Positions 60,501 through 64,000 of a stretch of 64,000 bases of DNA are shown one piece after another; the stretch's first letter is position 1, and every line of letters starts with the position of its first letter. This DNA is from Incurvaria masculella. Its lineage: Eukaryota > Arthropoda > Insecta > Lepidoptera > Incurvariidae. The stretch lies in contig OX335652.1 of NCBI GenBank assembly GCA_946894095.1, positions 15,461,001 to 15,525,000 on the forward strand, written 5' to 3'. The translations under genes and the position numbers were made by a program. Below the pieces are notes generated by a model. That model worked only from the letters and a program-made list of their open reading frames with translations, was not told the origin of the DNA and did no database searches.

Positions 60501-61445
60501 GGCAATATGTTTTTGTACTCCTAATATGGCTGAAAGTTTTGTTTGTTTTAGACAATCAGCACTTGTACAAATAATGCCCTCAAGAATCGATAAAAGATGG
60601 GTAAGCCTTCCCCTTAGTACTTGATAAGCGTACTCACTTGTATTATTATCGAAATTAGTTATATTATTAACTAAAAACTCTAATTGTGCGTGCACTGTAT
60701 CAATTTTATTTAGTTCAGAGCTTTTTAGTATTTTCTTGTCAGAACCTTTACCCTCTAAAATACCAATCGATTTTTGAACTTCCCTAATGGCTGATCGCCT
60801 GGTAAATTTTAATTCGCTATTATTTTCGCAAGGAATTGCATCAAGAGATAATAATAATTTTGTTAGCTTCTCATCTAGTTCTTTATACCTTATCATTGAG
60901 ATTTTTCCGACATAATCCTCGATATCCAATTTCATTTGTTTTAATTCGGAAAGAATACCATTTATCTTCTCGACTGCTTTTGAAGTAGTCCCAATAGTTA
61001 ATATACTTTTAAGTTCTGAATGTACACATTTTTTATTTATAATTCCCGCAATTCTTTTGGAAAGACCACTTTTCTCCCAAAATTCAGTCCCCAGTATGCA
61101 ATCAGATTTTACCCCTGGAATTATCTCAAATGTAAGTGGTATACTCATATTATCCACCACGATCGTACATGAAATGGAACCAATGCTTGGTTGTCTATTT
61201 CCATCAGCTGTAACAATCGAACTAATATTTGGTTCTTGTAATTTAAAACCTAAATTAAAAAATTTGTATTCACTGTTATTTCCTATCACATTCATTTCAG
61301 CACCGCTATCAAGAAGCGCGCTAAAATTTTGATCCTTAATTTTAAAATTTAAGTAAGGTCTTTTATCGCCATTGCTGTTTATCCGCACCGGGTTTAGGTA
61401 TTTAGTGATAAATTTTTGAGAACCGTAGTCCGGTGCGTCTATCCG
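57558..61445 (-). CDS. pol: Pol polyprotein (PR-spacer-RT-RH-IN) of element 2
   Basis: The frame is open from 61478 to the stop at 57558 with no ATG near its start; the first GTG is at 61388. I place the start at the -1 frameshift (61445). Residues counted from the GTG: protease LLDSGAEMNVIG at about 25-36 (D27); a spacer of about 300 residues (115-415) with two diverged copies of a 74-residue helical module (139-212 and 226-299); reverse transcriptase about 430-620 with 'LCIDSRKLNSVTKKDSYPL' and catalytic YLDD 587-590; RNase H D740, E782, D807; integrase zinc finger H930/H937/C967/C970 and catalytic D1000, D1060, E1096 (35 residues between the last two). All catalytic residues are present. 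No chromodomain. The spacer is unusually long for the family. Confidence 0.92.
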   Translation of the reverse strand, partial: RIDAPDYGSQKFITKYLNPVRINSNGDKRPYLNFKIKDQNFSALLDSGAEMNVIGNNSEYKFFNLGFKLQEPNISSIVTADGNRQPSIGSISCTIVVDNMSIPLTFEIIPGVKSDCILGTEFWEKSGLSKRIAGIINKKCVHSELKSILTIGTTSKAVEKINGILSELKQMKLDIEDYVGKISMIRYKELDEKLTKLLLSLDAIPCENNSELKFTRRSAIREVQKSIGILEGKGSDKKILKSSELNKIDTVHAQLEFLVNNITNFDNNTSEYAYQVLRGRLTHLLSILEGIICTSADCLKQTKLSAILGVQKHIADVDYKQKAKQNTISRKQLNNINEETKEIKNKMDNKVVNKIHNKQPVGSPSEPALEPKPDDSDPLIRKLGEEEISNIQENIVQSESIKKKYKNKNCILTKEELEILKQITEKFESISFEKKGLGRTHLMEYEIETIGKPIKQRFYRMSPYKQKLVDSLIDEMISMDVLEESSSPWASPVLVVPKSDGSSRLCIDSRKLNSVTKKDSYPLPRIDNILDNLRDAKFISSIDLSKAFLQLPLAESAKEKTAIISQGRGLLQFKTVPFGLTNAPQNLQRLIDFLIGPELENHVFGYLDDLIIIANNFKDHIFYLDKVYERLKYANLTVNQKKCEFLKSELKYLGYIVNEHGLQTDSSKVESVEKFPTPKNVKDVRSFLGLASYYRRFIDNFSTIAAPLSKLTSVLIGKSKTFDWTNECEVSFNKLKQALITAPVLSTPDYSKRFFLNCDASNYGIGAAIVQYDDSNMEHPIAYFSRTLSKCEQSYSTTERELLSIVEATTHFRYYLDGVPFTVITDHESLKWLYKLENPSGRLARWSTRLSQFDFEIIHKKGKFNTVPDTLSRIKLDNLTLLDSNSSTDKWYNNIVNNLVKKPLSFPNFRLEGDKLFRYCKPKFSLMDTYSWKEVIPFDQVRDLVIKNHENALSAHLGPFKCFKHLQLTYYWPNMYTLIKKILADCEICKAYKANNKMPHGQMTFQKRVYAPMQVLSLDIVGPLPRAYSGHVYLLTVVDIFSKYIWLCPLKKANSCSINKFVENNIFLVHGVPHTLISDNGTPFVSKEFNDLLKKYNVPKIFRNCVYFPQNNVVERHNRTIETAIASYVEADHRNWTKHLVQIQTAINSHVSIAHGYSPHMLMTGREIILDGRFHRFANFSSLDELSIEGRDEWSTKLKSLANIFNNVQTHLTSAYQSNAKRYNLRRSVIHFKEGDIVWRRSHVQSDGAKFFSNKLSPRFIKSIVLKRNSENTYLLGNVDGTSVGIIHVSDIIKT
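60492..60974 (-). other. Duplicated helical module in the PR-RT spacer
   Basis: Module A (residues 139-212, 60753-60974) and module B (226-299, 60492-60713) align without gaps over 74 residues. By eye 24 positions are identical, densest over the last 45: Y-x2-L-x3-LT-x-LL-x2-L-x2-I-x-C and T-x2-SAI-x2-VQK-x-I. Both look helical with leucine/isoleucine spacing. I recognise no family. A charged linker with a KNKMDNKVVNKIHNK stretch follows before the reverse transcriptase. Confidence 0.7.
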
Positions 61446-61451
61446 TTTTTT
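61384..61451 (-). promoter_or_regulatory. Canonical -1 frameshift signal of element 2
   Basis: On the minus strand: slippery heptamer A AAA AAC (complement of 61445-61451) in the correct gag phase (CCA AAA AAC GGA TAG), a 7-nt spacer (61438-61444), then an 8-bp stem CGCACCGG / CCGGTGCG (61430-61437 with 61384-61391) closing a 38-nt loop. The gag stop is just after the slippery site. A slip by -1 reads straight into pol. The large loop leaves room for a pseudoknot. Confidence 0.85.
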
Positions 61452-62794
61452 GGAATTTCTTCTATAGCCAGAGGTTTCCTAACCATATTATTATGACTGC
61501 CATCCCCTTTTGCAATTCGTTCGTTCTGATAATAAGATTGTTGTTGATTATAACGAGAACGTGGTACATTAGGCTCCGAATTATAATATTGACCTTGATA
61601 AGGTTTAGAGGAAGCATTATAATTGTAATTGTTAAAATTTTGTGGAGTTCTGTAATGCGGAACCTGGTTATAAGCATTATGATTATTGTTAAAATTTTGT
61701 TGATGTCTGTATGGCGGATACTGGTTGTATGTATTGGCTCTATTAAAGCGCGGACCCTGAACATTATATTGGTTGTTGTAGTCTCGAGTCCGTGAATTAT
61801 CGTTAAAGTGGTTTTGTTTATCTCCGAAATCTTCTGGGCCGGATTGTCGCCCATCGGTATTAAATGGCCGTGTTACCATGTTATCATTTTGTTTAGAAGT
61901 AGAAGCTTGCTTGGATTGACACGTTGAGCAGGTAGCAGTTGTCACATTTAAACGACCGCAAGTAAAACAAATCGGAATTAAAATATTTGGGCAAGCTCTA
62001 AATGAATGGCCCTTATTTTTGCATTTTAAGCATTCCTCGGATTGCTCTGATAATTTCTCAACGCTTTTATTTAATTTGTTTACTTGAGGTTTGTTTTCTG
62101 TTAATTTTTCCAATATCAACCCGTAACGTTCAATATTTTTCCCGAATTCATTTAATTCTTTTATATTCTTTGCATTTCCAAAGATAAGTGCCTGCTTATA
62201 GGTAGGCAACATGTTGTGTTTAATAATTTCGAAAGCAGCGCTTTCGGAAATCTGCCCTTTTATTTTATTGCATAGTTCATTTATATTTATTATGAAATCA
62301 GATAATCTCTGACCTGGTTTTTGTTTTAAACTCCTTATTTGTGATTCAGTTTCAAATGAAAAATCGGCGTTATCGTATTCGCATAGCAACGCGGATTTTA
62401 AATCCTCCCAAGACCTTATGTTTTCCCGAACGGTTCGGTACCATCTTAATGTTTCTTCACTTAATAAGTCAATGAAACACCTTAACACAATGTCCCAATT
62501 AGAATTCCGAGCATAAGTGAGTTCCTCTACGCGGGCGATAAATTCTCTAACATCCGTCTTGCCATTGAAGGTTAATTTCCAAGAGCTCAAATTATAATAA
62601 TGTTTATTAAAGATCTGAAGTTCTGTTTTTGGTTGTATGTGTTCAATGGGAGTTGAAGATTGTTGACCTTTGTCTCCGTTATCAATTGAAAAAAAATTGT
62701 TTTCATAATTGTTGCCACTTCTGGTTAGTACATTCACGCTTTCAGTTTGATCCACTGCGATGTCTATAAAGACAGAATCGTTTAAGTTGGCCAT
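61439..62794 (-). CDS. gag: Gag polyprotein of Ty3/Gypsy element 2
   Basis: 451 residues from the ATG at 62794. Residues 70-180 form the capsid-like helical domain ('SSWKLTFNGKTDVREFIARV', 'LSEETLRWYRTVRENIRSWE', 'KQKPGQRLSDFIININELC'). A CCHC zinc knuckle follows: C255-X2-C258-X4-H263-X4-C268, then a second cysteine cluster C276/C279/C289/C292 that lacks the histidine. The last 130 residues are Asn/Gln/Tyr/Arg-rich, with a 20-residue unit (about YNQ-x-P-x-YR-x2-QNFNN) repeated twice. The frame ends right at the frameshift signal. Particle assembly and RNA binding are the expected roles. Confidence 0.9.
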   Translation of the reverse strand: MANLNDSVFIDIAVDQTESVNVLTRSGNNYENNFFSIDNGDKGQQSSTPIEHIQPKTELQIFNKHYYNLSSWKLTFNGKTDVREFIARVEELTYARNSNWDIVLRCFIDLLSEETLRWYRTVRENIRSWEDLKSALLCEYDNADFSFETESQIRSLKQKPGQRLSDFIININELCNKIKGQISESAAFEIIKHNMLPTYKQALIFGNAKNIKELNEFGKNIERYGLILEKLTENKPQVNKLNKSVEKLSEQSEECLKCKNKGHSFRACPNILIPICFTCGRLNVTTATCSTCQSKQASTSKQNDNMVTRPFNTDGRQSGPEDFGDKQNHFNDNSRTRDYNNQYNVQGPRFNRANTYNQYPPYRHQQNFNNNHNAYNQVPHYRTPQNFNNYNYNASSKPYQGQYYNSEPNVPRSRYNQQQSYYQNERIAKGDGSHNNMVRKPLAIEEIPKNG

Positions 62795-63765
62795 ATTGTT
62801 TGTTTTAAAATTTCCGAAAAACTTCTAAATCTGAAATTATTATTCAGATGTATTGACTAAGTCCCAAAGTATCCGTAAAGTAAGTGAAAATTAAAATATC
62901 CAAGCAAGCCACCTTGCTTGCAAATGATTAGGTTGCTTGCTGGTCTAATATGTGTTCAATTACCAAGTTACATATAGTACGTATAATCAAATAAATCTCA
63001 ATTAAAGCTTGAAGTCCTAAGAACCTCCTGGCATATCAGTTTGATAATAAAATATTTTGTTTATAATCCCCGTTTATATTTATTTTAATCAAGTTATAGC
63101 ACAATCAGTTCAAGTTCAGTTAAGACATGAAGTCTTAAAATCAAACTGGCATGGCACCTTGTTTGTAAAATATTTTGTGTATAGTCACCATTCGTGCTTG
63201 TTTCATATGTATCGAATAAGTATCTCATTAACCATACACAATATGTTTCGCGACAAACAGCAATACACAGTTGAGATATCCCACCTTTGTTTACATTAAA
63301 CGTATAAACGAATAGCCCAAACTATTCGACGAGTAATAAGCGGACGTCAAACGACATACGCTGTCATTCTTTGTTATCAATTCAATGTCAATAGATATTT
63401 GGCATGTAAATACGCATCGGATCAAAGTGAATAGTAAATATTTTATGTATCATAAAGTAAATTAATGACCACGCAATTAAATTAAAACGCATAAACGATA
63501 TTTGCCGAACTAAATTCCGAAAATTAATAAGTCGCAGGAGAAAAGAAAAGTGCAAACGCAAAAATTCACCGATCGCGGTACATAATCACGAAGGCAAATG
63601 TGATATGTACTAAATATAAATTACATAGTACGTATATACGCGGGGTGAAATAAAGTCACCAAATTTAGACGAGATGGAAATATAGGATGGAAAAATCAAA
63701 TATTTTCTCAAATCCTCCGATCACACAGATGCATAGGAATAAATGTTTATAGATTGAGCGCCAGA
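62795..63765 (-). other. Leader (5' untranslated region) of element 2
   Basis: About 970 bp between the primer site and gag ATG. A short internal repeat is visible: 'aagtccta' / 'aagtctta' contexts with 'actggcatggca' and 'cctggcatatca' near 63013-63155. No frame above 80 codons. It probably holds the packaging signal. Confidence 0.6.
63752..63763 (-). other. Candidate primer-binding site of element 2
   Basis: On the minus strand TGGCGCTCAATC begins two bases after the 5' LTR edge (63766). It starts with TGG and matches the common tRNA-Lys primer complement (TGGCGCCCAACG as I recall it) at nine of twelve bases. Moderate support only. Confidence 0.45.
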
Positions 63766-64000
63766 TGTAGGGTTCGTTGGATTTGGGTTGTGGTGTGGTG
63801 TGTGGGTGGTGATGAGTGAGTGATGAGTGAGGATGTAAAGGTTTTGTCTCCTCCACGGCGACTTGCTAGATATCTAGGAAATGCAGGTGACGTGTAGAGC
63901 ATTCCTCAATCTCGATGCCTCGGGTCGCTCAGTCGGAAGCTCAGGGTGCAGGGTAGAAGCTACGGAAGAAAACACGTACAAACCCTACATAATCTATGCA
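63766..64000 (-). repeat. 5' LTR of element 2, truncated by the window end
   Basis: Begins TGTAGGGTTCG as at 53550. The first 50-70 bases differ from the 3' LTR by G/T-rich insertions, then about 180 bases to the window end look identical to 53583-53762. The missing part should lie in the next roughly 760 bp. Confidence 0.72.

Larger units (their letters stand above)
53550..64000 (-). mobile_element. Large Ty3/Gypsy LTR retrotransposon (element 2), 5' end cut by window
   Basis: Minus-strand element: 3' LTR 53550-54547, 3-kb noncoding 3' region, pol 57558-61445, gag 61439-62794, leader of about 970 bp, and the start of the 5' LTR at 63766 running off the window. The LTR boundaries rest on a direct repeat that is identical over about 180 bp, on short inverted ends TGTAGG...CCTACA, and on a possible primer site beside 63766. 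If the LTRs are equal in length the whole element would be about 11.2 kb. Both frames are open. No env frame is visible. A tRNA-Lys-like primer site and long LTRs recall Osvaldo-type elements, but the clade is not established. Confidence 0.82.

Noticed and set aside
61386..61388. GTG as start codon of pol in element 2
   Set aside because: A canonical frameshift signal lies 57 nt upstream in the same frame, and the GTG itself lies within the stem of that signal.
1..64000. CRISPR array, prokaryotic operons or ribosome binding sites
   Set aside because: The window is clearly animal DNA: retrotransposons, SINEs with RNA polymerase III boxes and MITEs. No regularly spaced direct repeats with unique spacers exist.

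Overview
The window is noncoding, repeat-dense insect DNA, most likely from a moth or butterfly. Evidence is a dispersed repeat of a type I recall as common in Lepidoptera (19078-19381, with an embedded ACGG microsatellite), a tRNA-derived SINE family in at least ten full or fragmentary copies, several inverted-repeat MITE families, two LINE fragments and two Ty3/Gypsy LTR retrotransposons. I could not recognise any host protein-coding gene, tRNA gene or rRNA gene. CpG-rich stretches (about 2450-5750, 20880-21120, 21930-22270, 27270-27800, 48050-48400) may be regulatory DNA or unrecognised exons of genes outside the window, but nothing in them can be named.

Layout. 1-33 kb: AT-rich intergenic DNA with GC/CpG-rich islands, SINE copies, MITEs, a 49-bp tandem repeat (22983-23345), a 14-bp GC-only minisatellite open in all frames (25892-26139) and a large inverted-repeat element (28255-28818). 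33-36 kb: a 5'-truncated LINE 3' end (33412-34808) lying between short inverted motifs, a palindromic MITE and a pair of back-to-back hairpins. 37-44 kb: a degenerate LINE reverse transcriptase fragment whose 3' UTR is split by a complete, apparently intact 5.5-kb Ty3/Gypsy element (38309-43802) with visually identical 506-bp LTRs, an ATAT target duplication, and intact gag and pol. 44-53.5 kb: intergenic DNA with MITEs, SINE pieces and tandem duplications. 53.5 kb to the window end: a second, much larger Ty3/Gypsy element on the minus strand, with its 3' LTR at 53550-54547, a 3-kb noncoding repeat-filled 3' region, pol (57558-61445), gag (61439-62794), a 1-kb leader, and the start of its 5' LTR at 63766, cut by the window end.

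How the genes work together. Each Gypsy element encodes Gag, then protease, reverse transcriptase, RNase H and integrase in the -1 frame. The minus-strand element has a textbook -1 ribosomal frameshift signal (A AAA AAC, 7-nt spacer, 8-bp GC-rich stem). Its Pol also carries an unusual insert of about 300 residues between protease and reverse transcriptase, containing two diverged tandem copies of a 74-residue helical module that I cannot assign to a known family. Neither element shows an env gene. SINEs and MITEs have no proteins of their own and would depend on enzymes of autonomous elements.
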